Source: Opeltia flavorubescens (lineage: Eukaryota > Ascomycota > Lecanoromycetes > Teloschistales > Teloschistaceae). From it: a stretch of DNA of 64,000 bases. Every line of letters starts with the position of its first letter. Position 1 is the first letter of the stretch. The stretch spans positions 62,001-126,000 of the forward strand of contig KE546967.1 in the NCBI GenBank assembly GCA_000442125.1, read 5' to 3'. The position numbers and the translations under genes are program-made. Under the pieces are notes generated by a model. It worked only from the letters and a program-made list of their open reading frames with translations, was not told where the DNA came from and made no database searches. Shown here in pieces: positions 32,938 to 44,052 of this stretch.

Positions 32938-34574
32938 TTAAGCCGTCACATCCCCCTCCTCTCCCCCTCCCTGTCCCCCCTCGCCGTCCTCCACCCGATC
33001 ACCCCACCCCACAACAACCGCCATCACAGCCTGCCTAATCCCCCCCTCCTTCACAACCTCCGGCCTCAAATACCTCATCTCCCCCTCAACAGCCACACTA
33101 TTCCCCCACACCAACATCGCCCTCACAAGCCTATCCCAACTCAACCTCCACTGCCTCTCCGCATTCGCATCGGGATAGATCGAAAGATCGAAGCGATCAT
33201 TGCCCGCGCACGCAAAATGGTAAGTAACGAGTGAAGATTTGGGCGACATGCTGGGGTCGTTGGTGACGAAGTCCGAGGCGGAGTGTTGGATGAAGAAGAA
33301 GAGGACGCGGGAGAAGCAGGAGAGCCAGCGGGTTTCGATGGGTCTGGGGATAGAAATAGGGCTCCTGGATGTAATAGCTGTAGTAGTTCCGGGGGCAGGA
33401 TCCAGACTATTACTGGGTAAGGGGGCATTATCCACCCTCAGCGACCCAATATCCACACCAGGAAGCGTAGATGTATACGAGATCTTCGCCAACATATGTC
33501 CAGGCCAATGCCCACGACCGATAACATGATGTATGATATGACAAGTCGCGAGTCCCACCTTCAGCGGCGTGAGTTTAGTTCTCGGATTCGCGGACGGCGA
33601 GGTCGTGAATCGGAAGCGATTGAATGGCTGTTGCCGCTCTATGAGTGGAGTCGTGATGGGAAGGTTTGCGGTATCTTTCCAAGATTGGTAGAGACTGGTG
33701 GCGAGACTTGCGACTAATTCCACGCCACGTGGTGCATCCCTGTCGTCTAGGGTGACATCAATGATGAAATCGGGATGGTGGGGGTCAATTGGTAATGTCA
33801 AGTTGGCGGAGACATCACCGCTGTTGGTTATCGAAGTCCTGTATAAGAGTTTGGAGTCAGAAAAGTTTTCTTAAATAGGGTCTTTTGTAAGAGAGGTTTC
33901 CCGTACGATGGAGGAGAAACAGCAATCGGAAGATACTCTGCAGGAAACCCAGATGTTGCGTTCCATGAATCCAAAGGACTGATTTCTGGGACTGCTTGTG
34001 GCGCAGGCCTGGCCCAACAGATATTGACGACAAATGCAACACCTATAGCGATGGAATACAACATTGCGTAGGTAAGGAATGACACACCAGAAGACCCTCC
34101 TTGACTACGCCACGAATTATCAATGAAAGAATGGAAGAAATGAGATGTACATAGCCAAGCAAAATATGGAAACGCGCTCGTTGCGATAGCGATCAGGCGA
34201 TCAGAGGTATTAATACTTCTTACAATTGTCATAAAGAATTCCTCTAGCAAAATTCGAAAAAAGGGACACGCGACCCGGATACTTGGAGCAGCCGCAAGTG
34301 CGGCTACGAGAAGCGATTCGCGTGCCCGGGACATTGCTAAATATACAGTTGTAGAGGCGCCAATATCCAAAGCTTCTTCTTGTAAGGACCGTGCGATCCC
34401 TGCGTCAAACCAGATGCGATTTGATGACCAGGAACTGAGATCGTCATCTGATGCCGGAAAATAAGAAGCGCAAAGATTACAAGAAGTTTTCGGATAACGT
34501 ACATCTGCAAAGGCATCGTATTTGATGTAGTTTCCAAAAAGAGAAAAAAAAGGACGAAAGGAAACAACGAAGAC
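32938..34574 (-). CDS. Unknown membrane-associated protein, at least two exons
   Basis: The last exon ends at 32938 and begins near 33840 after a good acceptor (CTTATACAG). It joins the upstream exon at a GTACGG donor so that ...IAVSPPS runs into RTSITNSGDVSANLTLP. The upstream frame stays open back to 34574, where a stop occurs, without an ATG before MSRARESLLVAAL at 34334. A further 5' exon is therefore likely and the true start is uncertain. The N-terminal part has a Cys-x2-Cys (SCNLCASYF) and two or three hydrophobic segments (AIATSAFPYFAWL, AMLYSIAIGVAFVVNI). The C-terminal roughly 300 residues are soluble, with HIIHHVIGRGHWPG and a Gly/Glu-rich end. I do not recognise the family. Total length at least 460 residues. 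Confidence 0.55.
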
Positions 34575-35798
34575 TCAAACACCAAAGACGGAAACCAGAA
34601 GCCACGCGCTTTTTTGGCTGGTGAAGAAGTTAAGAGATACTTCCATATGAATGTCAACATAGTCCGGATGCCAGTGTTGGAGTAATGTACGTTACTTCGA
34701 CCGATAACTCGCCGTATTCCACTGGCTCAATGGAATTAATATGAGCAAGCACTTTGTGTTTTAGCAGTGTGATTGCAGAGGCATTAATGGACCCTTAAAA
34801 CGATTGATGAGTAAGAGAAATATAGCGGGTGATGGCAGAGAAGTCAACTAGTGAGATATCTTTACATGTTCGGAGCTGGTGCAAGCGATCTCAATCACAT
34901 GCCGTGAGCCGTTACACCAAATACCGGGCTTATCAGTCTTGTGAGACCCCGGACGAGTCTTGGGTAACGATGATCCTACGCTGTCAGCAAGAAACCATCA
35001 GGTAGACAAACGGGCGACTGTTTAGGAATGTGGATTTTAGGAACCATCGACCCCATGTCTTCGCCACTCGTTCGCCCATATCATTGATGGGTTACAACGG
35101 GTAGAACATCTCCACTAAAAGGAAATCCAGTAGCTCACTCAAGCTCGTGCGGCGCTGGTGCCGGCCCGTAATGGTGAAACAAGAAAAACAGTCAGACAAA
35201 CGGGTCGTCAAAATATCCTCATTAGCCAATGGTCAAAATCCAACAAAGACGAGATTGCGCAACAGCAAAACAACCTGCTTAGTTGAACCTAGATTTTTCG
35301 CGACGGGCCTGCCACGTTTTATGGTCTCTTTGAAGCAACCCACAACTTGAATAAGCTTTTCCCACGACAACAAACATAGACGAACCGGGCCGCAATCCGC
35401 AATGGTGTCAATCCCGAAAAATTCCTTCGGGATGGAAGGTCATTGGACCCCCAAGCCATGCATGAATCTGACATGCAGCTACGCCATGCAGATCAGCGAC
35501 ATTACAGGGCTGATTCTGACCAACATGGGTAAACGATTGGCCGCAATTCGGTATCTTTCGTGGGAGCGAAGGTCCGATAGGATTGATAGGATTGTCGTGC
35601 AGTGTGGAGGATTACCTGTGGATTCCAACATTTAGGCGGTCAGGGATACATACTCCAGATGCACGTCACTCAAAGTGCGTGCTGACTTACCGACTTCCTC
35701 CACTTTCCCCATGCCATTTCCGCGATTTCTTTTCTTGCGCATCTTCATCCTGTTCGTTGCGCGTGCGACTCGAAGGAAACAGTCGATAATGCTGCCAG
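34575..35798. other. Divergent intergenic region, nothing recognised
   Basis: Holds the likely 5' end of the unknown membrane-protein gene and the promoter of the second 7TM gene; no other gene supported. Confidence 0.45.
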
Positions 35799-37165
35799 AT
35801 GGATAGTCACCAGCAGCTTCCTCCAGGTGGCGATCGGAACCGAGGCCCGACATTCATCGCCGTCACCTCTGTGCTCACTGTTTTCTCCTCAATCACCATT
35901 TTACTGAGACTCTACACCCGCACGCAGCTTGTCCGAAGCCTTGGTTGGGATGATTATACTGTCTTCATCGCCTGGGTGCGTCGTTAATTCGAAAAATCCA
36001 TGCTAAGAGTATGGCTCACAGCTCGATAGGCACTTGGTTGGCTTGGACTGGCTTGTCATGTTGTTGAAGCCAATCATGGCACTGGTCGCCATGCCGCCTA
36101 TGTCTCAACGTCCAACTTGCAGGTGATCAAGAGATGGAGTTTGGTGTCGCAGACTCAGCAGATTTCTGCAGTGACATTCACCAAAATGTCCGCTACATTA
36201 CTGCTCATACGTCTCATCGCCGGGACCACGACGAAGACCCTTCGACTGTCGCTGTATGCCTTGATGATTGTTTTTGTAACAATCGCTCTCGCTACAATAT
36301 TTGCGACTTGGCTTCAGTGTATTCCGATCGACGCTGTGTGGGACAAAGGAGTAGACGGGAGATGTTTGCATGCACATCAAATACTTGCTTTCTTCTATAC
36401 CCTGAATGGTAGGCTTCCCGAACAGTGGACGTAAAGATCGAGCTGACTTCTCCAAAGCTTTTACCATCTTGACAGACGTGATCTGCGCGGCCTTTCCCAT
36501 TCTTGTGTTACAAAGACTGCAGATGAATCGTCGAAAGAAGATTGGATTAAGCATTGTAATGAGTTTGGGTCTGATGTACGCAACTCTAGCAGAGTTGAGC
36601 TAGCTGGATCCGCAGACTGACGTATTCCACTGACAGCACTGCTGCTTGCGCCGCAGTCAAAACCAGCTACCTTGGTGGAATCAGATCGAAAGATTATTCT
36701 TGTGTGATCTCTCTTTCCTGGTTGTCGTCAGGACGAAGCTTATTTTAATGCAGGGGATAGTCTGAACGTGAGCATGTGGGCGATGTAAGTCGAAAGAATA
36801 TAGTCTTCTGAGATTTCTGGCACTGTAGCTGACGAAGTTCCAGAATCGAAGAAGATGTTGGAATTATTGCGTGCTCGATACCAACTCTATATCCCCTCGT
36901 AAGATCAACCTTGAAATCCAGGAAAAGTGGAAATCCAGAAGCGACTCCAAAGAGCACCTTCGCGCCATCATGGGACTCCAAAAGAGCAAGAATCCTCGGT
37001 CAGCAACAACATCCCGCTTCAAATTCGGGTAAACCCAGATCCGAAACTGCCAGTGAAGAAAGAATCCTCGGTCCTGTCAGAGATGGAATCCGAAAGACCA
37101 CCGATATCAGATTAGACTACAGTAGCCACAAAAGGAAACAGGATGAATATATCGAAATGGTCTGA
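35799..37165 (+). CDS. Pth11-like / fungal rhodopsin-domain integral membrane protein (second copy)
   Basis: About six exons. Start MDSHQQLPPGGDRNRGPTF. The first helix leads to LLRLYTRTQLVRSLGWDDY, the family basic loop with W-D-D. The next junction (GTGCGT...GATAG) gives FIAWALGWLGLACHVVEANHGTGRHAAY, containing the G-x-G-R-H motif. Then come FTKMSATLLLIRLI, the CIPIDAVWDKGVDGRC loop, LTDVICAAFPILVLQRLQMNRRKK, and TAACAAVKTSYL. SLNVSMWAIIEEDVGIIACSIPTLYPLV and a basic Ser-rich tail end the protein. The WAIIEEDVGIIA stretch is a strong signature of this family (usually W-x-x-x-E). I checked the 3' junctions by frame, and no lesions were seen. Receptor-like role presumed from family; ligand unknown. 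Confidence 0.85.
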
Positions 37166-38489
37166 GAGGTACAAGCGCTGGCTGGATTTGTAGGACGGCT
37201 TTCTCGATATCTAAATCTTCAATTATCTAATGACACTTAGTTAATAGAGCTAGCAAAACTCATGATAGAATCATCGAGAACGAATCCTGAAGCATAATCA
37301 TACTATGATTTCTCTAATGATATCATTTATCACTCTCTTCGGTCGTCCTGCACGTACGATGTAGCGTCTTCATCTCAGCTAGTCCAGATGTTGTGATGGC
37401 AATCCTGGCAGTCGACTTCGCCAGACGATCCGGAATGACTTTGCATAGCTATAGTCACGATACATGCCCAAGCCATTAAGCTCAGCAGAAGGAGACATTG
37501 CATGTTCTACGTGTCCGAGCGAACGAGAGATGGGACATTGCCCAAAAGACGGTTCAAAGTTGAGTTGATACGACCGCAAGATTTTCGGTCTGAAACAAAC
37601 AGAGGAATGGCAAAGTCCGCGTCTAACCGCTTCCATCCTGTCTCTATCTCCAAACCATCCACGCCATCTTAGCTCCCACATCTCATCCAAATAATAAGCC
37701 CCTTCGAATCGCCTGTCCAGTTACCAAAAATAAAACGGACTCTCTACGATCGCCACAAGAATTCTATACCTAGATACTTCCCACTCAAGCCCCAAACACC
37801 ATAAGAAACCATCAAGATCAAAAATTCAAGTCACAATAAATCTACCATTCCACCCTACCCATCAAACGATCCCAATTTACCCCTTCTTATTTCCTTTCGA
37901 ATTTCTTCAGATAAAATCTGCTTCTCAGATGCATAGGCGCCTTTAAAGAAAGGTTGTTGAGGCTTGATGATATTTCATACCCTCATATGTGAACATGAAA
38001 TACCCGTAGTTCTCGCTGTTCGGTCAGTGGCAAAGCAAAACTTCACCGTTATTGTAACCCGCAAAGTAACAGATCTCTGCCTTAACGACAGGGATCTCTT
38101 CAACCAATGCGTCCCTAGTTCACTGCTTCGTGCTGCAACGCTAGGGCGCCAATGTGAAAAAATCGTGTGAAAGAGGACGAGTAGGCCGTGAGTGACGGCC
38201 TTTCGAGTATAAAAAGCAGAGTTCCATTAGTAGGGGCGACCAGGTTTGTTAGTGTGTCCTCCTTGGCATTGATATATAGATCTCATTGGGCGAAGATGTA
38301 TCCTGTCATTTGAGATGTCTCCCTCCGAATGTAATCCCGCTATGGTTCAATACCTTCGTCTTGGTCGCAACGTGCTTAAATTCGACTTCAGGATGAGCAC
38401 AGCGGTGTATCCCGGATCCGTCGTCTCGATATTGGCGAGTGTTGTCTCACTAGCAAGCTTCCAATGCAAGCCCAGTAAGTATTTCCAGA
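37166..38489. other. Intergenic, nothing recognised
   Basis: Convergent 3' flanks. Frames at 37379-37690 (minus), 37964-38170 and 38315-38527 (plus) lack motifs or credible context and are not called. Confidence 0.5.
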
Positions 38490-40391
38490 TCAAGGCTCAG
38501 CCCTCGGCAAGTGAAAAATATCCATAACCATACTAACCCTCCCCTTCTCCGCCATCTCCGGTCCGAACACCGAATGCCACGTCGGTCCATTCGGTGTGCC
38601 TGCAATGAAGGCATCCGCATCCCAACTCATAGCCTTCATCAATTGAAACCCATCCTTCACAACATTAACTCTTGACGCCTGCTCCGTGGCCGAATTCAAA
38701 ATGATCAGGCCAGGTGTATCCGAAGCCGCCAACTGCAGAATCCCCAAATCGACGTGAAAGCCACGGGGGTCGACGCCTGTGAGGGCTTCGTTTGATGGCG
38801 CAGTGTAGAAGAATTCGATTTCTCCTTTGATATCCTCCATTTGATCCGGCGTCAAATTTTGAAGCTGTGCGAGAATGTCTTTACCATGTTGGATGGCTAG
38901 GTTGGCGAAATCTTGGAGAGGTTTAAGAACAGGGTCGGTTTTTGATAGCCATTTCTTGCTCCATGTTTGCATGCGAAGCTTGCCATCGCGCTCTGATATT
39001 GCTAGCGCGGAGTAGAGGGGATCTGTTGGTGGGCCGGTGAAGACTTTGCGTAGCGTGCTGAATAACTTCTCGGAGGATGTCAGGGGCACGGTTGACGCCG
39101 AAGCTTCTGATGTCAGATATTCTGGGGGAGGAGACCAAGCTGCAAGCTCGCGAGACCAAGAAGTGACGGCTGTGCTATAACCGTTCAGATCTCTCTGAAG
39201 ATTTTGCAGGTTCGCAGTCCTCTGTAGAGCTTCCACATCATTACTGACGTCCCTAGCCAGAAAGTCCACAGGGGGTTTCAAGTCCTGGTTTGTGATTGTA
39301 TTGTAGTTTTCCGAGTCATGTACCGCAGACTGTGCAGCCTCTCCACCGGTTTCAGCCGGTTCCTCCCACGGCTCGTCATAATCTACACTCACTTCAGAGA
39401 TTGTTTGTGAAGGACGACAGCAAGCAGTCAAGACGTTGCCACGGGGGATAAGACGTGATCCCGTGCGACCCCTATCCCCCCTGGCAGTTATAATATTTTG
39501 TGGTGATGGCGGCGAACACAGATGACAATTCTCCTTTGCCCAATTTTCATCTTTCATACTATCCGCTACTCCTTGCGCTTCGGCTTCATTTGTAAAAGGT
39601 TCGGTCTTGGTCAGATCGTCACCGATCAACTTTGTCACGAGAGTTGTCTCTTCGCTACCGGGAATAGCAAGGTTGACAGCGTCTGTAGCTGCTACGCCTG
39701 CCTTCTCTTCGGCGCCGACTGGTACAAGTAGAGTTGCAATATCCGAAATCGTTGCACCAACCTTTTGGTTCGGTTCTATTTTGACTGGTTAGTAACAGCT
39801 AAAAAGGGAAAATGGAATCTCACCTGTGATGTTGAATATTGCTGGATTGGCAATCTGTTTCATTTTGGTAGAGAGGCAACGCTGTGCCATCTTTACGGCA
39901 TCAACATTCGTGGGGCGACCAGCTCGTTTCCGCTTTGTCGTAGCTGATTGCACCGCCAACTGAGCACCGCCCTTAATCATGCAGAAGGAAACATCACTCC
40001 AAACTGGCTGGCTGACCACCTGCACCAGATTGTATAATTGTGCCCCCTGATTGACAGACTCTTTTGTAAACCCAATGGTGACATCTTTGAAATCATTTAT
40101 TGTGTTCACAAGAGACTGACCTCTTTGCCCCTCTGGTGCAGAAAGAAAATTGTAGGCAATCGAGACTGGATTATGTGTCAAATCGAATTCAACGAGCTTC
40201 TTAGCGCTCTGCACAGCTTCATCGACAGCAGCGACGGTGGCGTCCTCGACCTCGTTCGTTTTCTCCGAATTGAAGTGACATATAAGGCCCACAACGGGAC
40301 TGATGATACCCCAGCCCAAGCAAACAAGGTCTGATTCTGCTTGAATCGTCACAACACCGAAGACGAATATCAATGGAACGATGAGATACAT
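38490..40391 (-). CDS. Secreted protein with candidate 2-oxoglutarate/Fe(II)-oxygenase-like C-terminus
   Basis: Two exons (40391-39824, 39775-38490; intron GTGAGA...AATAG) give 617 residues in frame. The first ATG yields a signal peptide, MYLIVPLIFVFGVVTIQA. Residues 20-190 contain several cysteines (DLVCLGW, LICHFN, SFCMIK) and a dibasic cluster TTKRKRAGRP that could be a proprotein-processing site. A variable, Cys/Pro-rich middle follows. The C-terminal about 200 residues contain GFHVDLGILQLA (His530-x-Asp532), PTWHSVFGPE (His590) and GRVSM (Arg602-x-Ser604). This order matches the metal- and 2OG-binding HxD...H...RxS of isopenicillin-N-synthase-type oxygenases, with spacing close to the usual (58 residues between Asp and distal His, 11 between that His and Arg). 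The fold assignment is inference by eye. A secreted or lumenal location would be unusual for that superfamily. Confidence 0.6.
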
Positions 40392-41695
40392 TTGAGTGAA
40401 TGAAATTGTGATTGGCAGCAACAGGGAAAGACATCAGTATTTGATTCCCGGTGGAATAGGGTTTCAGAATGCGATATAAAGGAAACATGATGGATCAGCG
40501 TTCCTATAGAGTCCAGATGCAAAATAGGCCAACGCGGAATGGCGCATACAGGGGTTTCATCGTCAAAAAGACAAACAAGCTAGGTGATAGTCCCAATTCG
40601 CAGCCACTAGATTCCAAATCGCCTACAGAGTGTGCGATGGTGACGACTAGTCTCGACGATATTCTCTCCAGGGTCTCAAGCTCCCGCACAGTAGTAAGAA
40701 GTCATACTTGCGGCTGAGAGTCCCTCGGAGCATCGCGCTTGCTGTCAAATCTTCCGATGAAAGGGTTTCATGTCAGATTCCATATTGGAAGCCAAATAGC
40801 TTGGATCAGAGCACATCCTTCTTTCGCAGCTTAACGAAGACTGAGACCCTGAGTCCAGTATCTGGATTTCCTTGGCGAGGCTTTAAACGATGAAGGGAAT
40901 ATGAAGAGGCGCATGACCGCGCATATATCACGAAAATAAATGCCTCGGTACGCGTCCCGTGAAACGAAACGCAGTTTATCGATTGCTTGTAGATGAAACG
41001 TGGGGGGCCAACGAGAAACAAATTCGGACACTAGAGCAAGACTAGAAATTGATGCTTGATCAGTCCGCCATGCTAAATGATTGTTCCGCAAACCTTGTCT
41101 GTCAGACTGTGAAATCTTCTGGCTTTGGTAATCAACAGAGGCGCAGCCCTTAATGACATGTTCCCTGTGATTAATGCAGATCAAGCCAGCAAAGAATTGG
41201 GGGCCAACAGTGAGCGGCCTCTCTATAGGCCAGGGTCATATTTCCTCATTGTCTTCCTCTATTGGCTTCTATGTCTCATACCACGTTATTGGTGAGTACT
41301 GTCCTTTTCAAGTAGTACTCTTTGTGAGACTGGTATCGACTTCCACTTTGATCTGATCTGATTATCGACACGATTGGTGAGCACAGCGGTCTGCTGAGTG
41401 GACGCGAACCGGCTCGCTCGGTTCATTTCGATCACCTCAGATCCAAAAGTGCCAGATTGATTAAGCGTCGTTGGGCTGAGTGTGTCCGTCGATATCATTG
41501 GCTGATTTATTGATGACATAAGCTCAGCCCTGACACGTCGTTGGCACCTGCACAAACCGTTCCGTCCGATTCAACGTCATCCCTGCACGGTTCAATTTCT
41601 CCTCATGAGTGGGGAAACTTCAGCTGGCTCAGCTAGCTGATCGTTAAGTACCAGGCTCATGTCCCAGTCTACATTGTTTATGATGGCACATCAAC
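40392..41695. other. Divergent intergenic region, nothing recognised
   Basis: Separates the accessory arm from the core-like right arm. Short frames only; promoter regions for both flanking genes. Confidence 0.5.
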
Positions 41696-43356
41696 ATGAT
41701 CTATCACACAGTTCATTTCCTCACCGCGCTTGCTGCTTGGCTTCTGCCCTGTGTGCTTGCTCTGGGCAGCACCAGCTACGATGGCCTGGCTAAGACACCA
41801 CAAATGGGCTGGGGTTCGTATCTGACCAGCCGTCTCTGTCTGCTTAATAAGCTAACATATCAATAGACAACTGGAACGGCACGTCGACCCTTCATCCGAC
41901 CTACAGACCCATGAAGAAAGAGAAGCTGACCTCTCGATAGCCTATGGATGCGACATAGATGCAGACACTCTCCTCGAAACAGCACAGAAGATGGTCGATT
42001 TCGGTCTTCGAGACCTCGGTTACCAATACGTAATCCTTGACGACTGTTGGTCCAACAAGGAGCGAAGCGATAACGGCTCCCTGGTCGCCAACTCCACCAA
42101 ATTCCCCGACGGCATGAAGGCCGTAGCGGATCAAATCCACAGTATGGGCCTCCTATTCGGGATGTACTCCTCTGCTGGCATGTACACTTGCGCCCAGTAT
42201 CCCGCCTCCTTGGACCACGAAGAACAAGATGCACAAACCTTCGCGGATTGGGGCGTCGACTACCTCAAATACGACAATTGCTATAATCAGGGGCGGGAAG
42301 GGACTTCTCAGCTCACATTCGACCGCTACAATGCCATGTCTGAAGCACTGAACAAGACGGAACGACCCATCTTCTATTCCATGTGCAATTGGGGCAGAGA
42401 TTATCCGTGGAATTGGGCACAGACTATGGCGAACTCTTGGCGTATCTCGGGTGATATTTATGACTCTTTCGACCGCCCTGATGATCGCTGTCCGTGTACG
42501 ACGTACGACTGCACTCTTCCGGGCTTCCACTGTTCTGTCATGAACATCCTTGGTAAGGTTGCTCCCATCGTCGACAAAGGACAACCAGGCGCTTGGAATG
42601 ACTTGGACGCGTTGGAAGTGGGTAATGGAGGCATGAGTGACGATGAATACAAAGCGCACTTTTCTATGTGGTACGTATTGAAGGGATCCTTACACGATCG
42701 AAGACTAATCCTGTGCTTCTAGGGCAATGGTAAAGTCACCCTTGATCATCGGTACCAACATCCCCAAGATGACAGCATCAACCTACTCCATCCTCGCCAA
42801 CCCCGCAGTAATCGCCATCAGTCAAGACTCGGCCGGTACACCTGCAGTCCGTATATGGAAGCGTCCGGCCGACGTAGACGAGTACGAACAAGGCGAACAG
42901 TCTCTATGGGTTATGGCCCTTTCGGGCGGTGATTACGCCATTGCTCTTCTGAACGCCGGAAACACGTCAATGGAGATGAGCGCAACATTGGAAGATATCT
43001 TCATCGACAAGGCTACAACGGGTGGAGGCGCAACCAGGGGACCGCTGCCATCATCGAGCGGATGGGATATCTACGACCTCTGGGCCAATCGGATGGATGA
43101 CATGACGGCGAGCTCCATTTTGCAAGGGAACGCAACTATGATGGCAAGTGCAGCAAATTCGACGACGACGTACAATGCCACCGAGACCCCGTATGCGGAT
43201 GGCATCAAAGCGAACAACACGGCGTTACTGGGTGTCAAGACAAGCTCGGTATCGGCAATGGGAACCATCTCTGCGATGGTGCCAAGGCATGGTATTGTAC
43301 TGTATCGTTTGAGGAAGCAAGCAGGAGGATCGATGAGCAAACGAGACGAATTGTAG
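41696..43356 (+). CDS. Alpha-galactosidase, glycoside hydrolase family 27
   Basis: Four exons (41696-41813, 41867-41878, 41941-42670, 42723-43356) give 497 residues. Signal peptide: MIYHTVHFLTALAAWLLPCVLA. The catalytic barrel shows TPQMGWDNWNAYGCDID (restored over two junctions), VILDDCW, DYLKYDNCYN with nucleophile Asp155, WRISGDIYDSF with acid/base Asp215, PGAWNDLDALEVGNGGM, and KSPLIIGTNI. A C-terminal beta domain follows, with numerous Asn-x-Ser/Thr sequons. The enzyme removes terminal alpha-galactose from galactomannan and raffinose-type sugars. Odd points: the 12-base second exon is followed by an intron that keeps frame only if its donor is GC rather than GT, and the protein ends in SKRDEL, a KDEL-like tetrapeptide. 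Family assignment is secure; final location (secreted versus ER) is open. Confidence 0.95.
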
Positions 43357-44052
43357 TAAAGCTAGAGTGTGGTGTTGACCGACCTTGATTCAGCCATCGA
43401 CTTTGACTATCTCAAATCAACGTAGAAACTTTACATAGACAGAAAGTTGAGACGTGCATTATCAAAAGTGGTTCCACCGACGTAAGACCGTTCCGTGGTT
43501 GTTCTGGTCTTGGCGGTGATCCGCCCAAGGATGCTAAAATTGGATTTTCACCTCTGAGTCCCACTTTATGTCCACTTTTCCATCGCCAACTGCTTTCCAC
43601 GACCCAGGAACAGCAACCATAGACTGAGGACTCCAGGTATTTGACGACCAGTGAGAAGCGACAAACTAAGTTTTCTAGATGGATTTCTCAATGCTGATTG
43701 CGACCGTTGAACGGCAGCTAAGTGCTAGTTGCGTCAAAAGCAGCATCGCATTCCTGGACTCTAACGTCCCACATCAAATGTGCTTCCCACTCGTTTAGGC
43801 TCCGCTTCGATTTGCGATAGATACCGCTTGACTTTTGTGATCTCTTCTTTTGGATATAATCTCGACTCTGAGTCTGGCGTGGTCTGACATGTGCTTTGTT
43901 TCATTGTGTGTCTTCGCCGCTTTCGGCATTCTCAGGCGAGACATCGATTCCCAACGAATACAATTTGCTCAATTACTGTATACATTCTCTTAATTCTCAT
44001 TCTGTGTACATGGTTCTTCTTCCATTCTCAATTTGAATTGACTTTGTAGAAT
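43357..44052. other. Intergenic / 5' region of PRM10-like gene
   Basis: Contains the 3' flank of the alpha-galactosidase gene and a pyrimidine-rich upstream stretch just before the next ATG; no gene seen. Confidence 0.5.

Noticed and set aside
41878-41940. Apparent premature stop in the GH27 gene
   Set aside because: Treated as intronic: a GC-AG intron keeps the frame and the conserved motif. Not a pseudogene.
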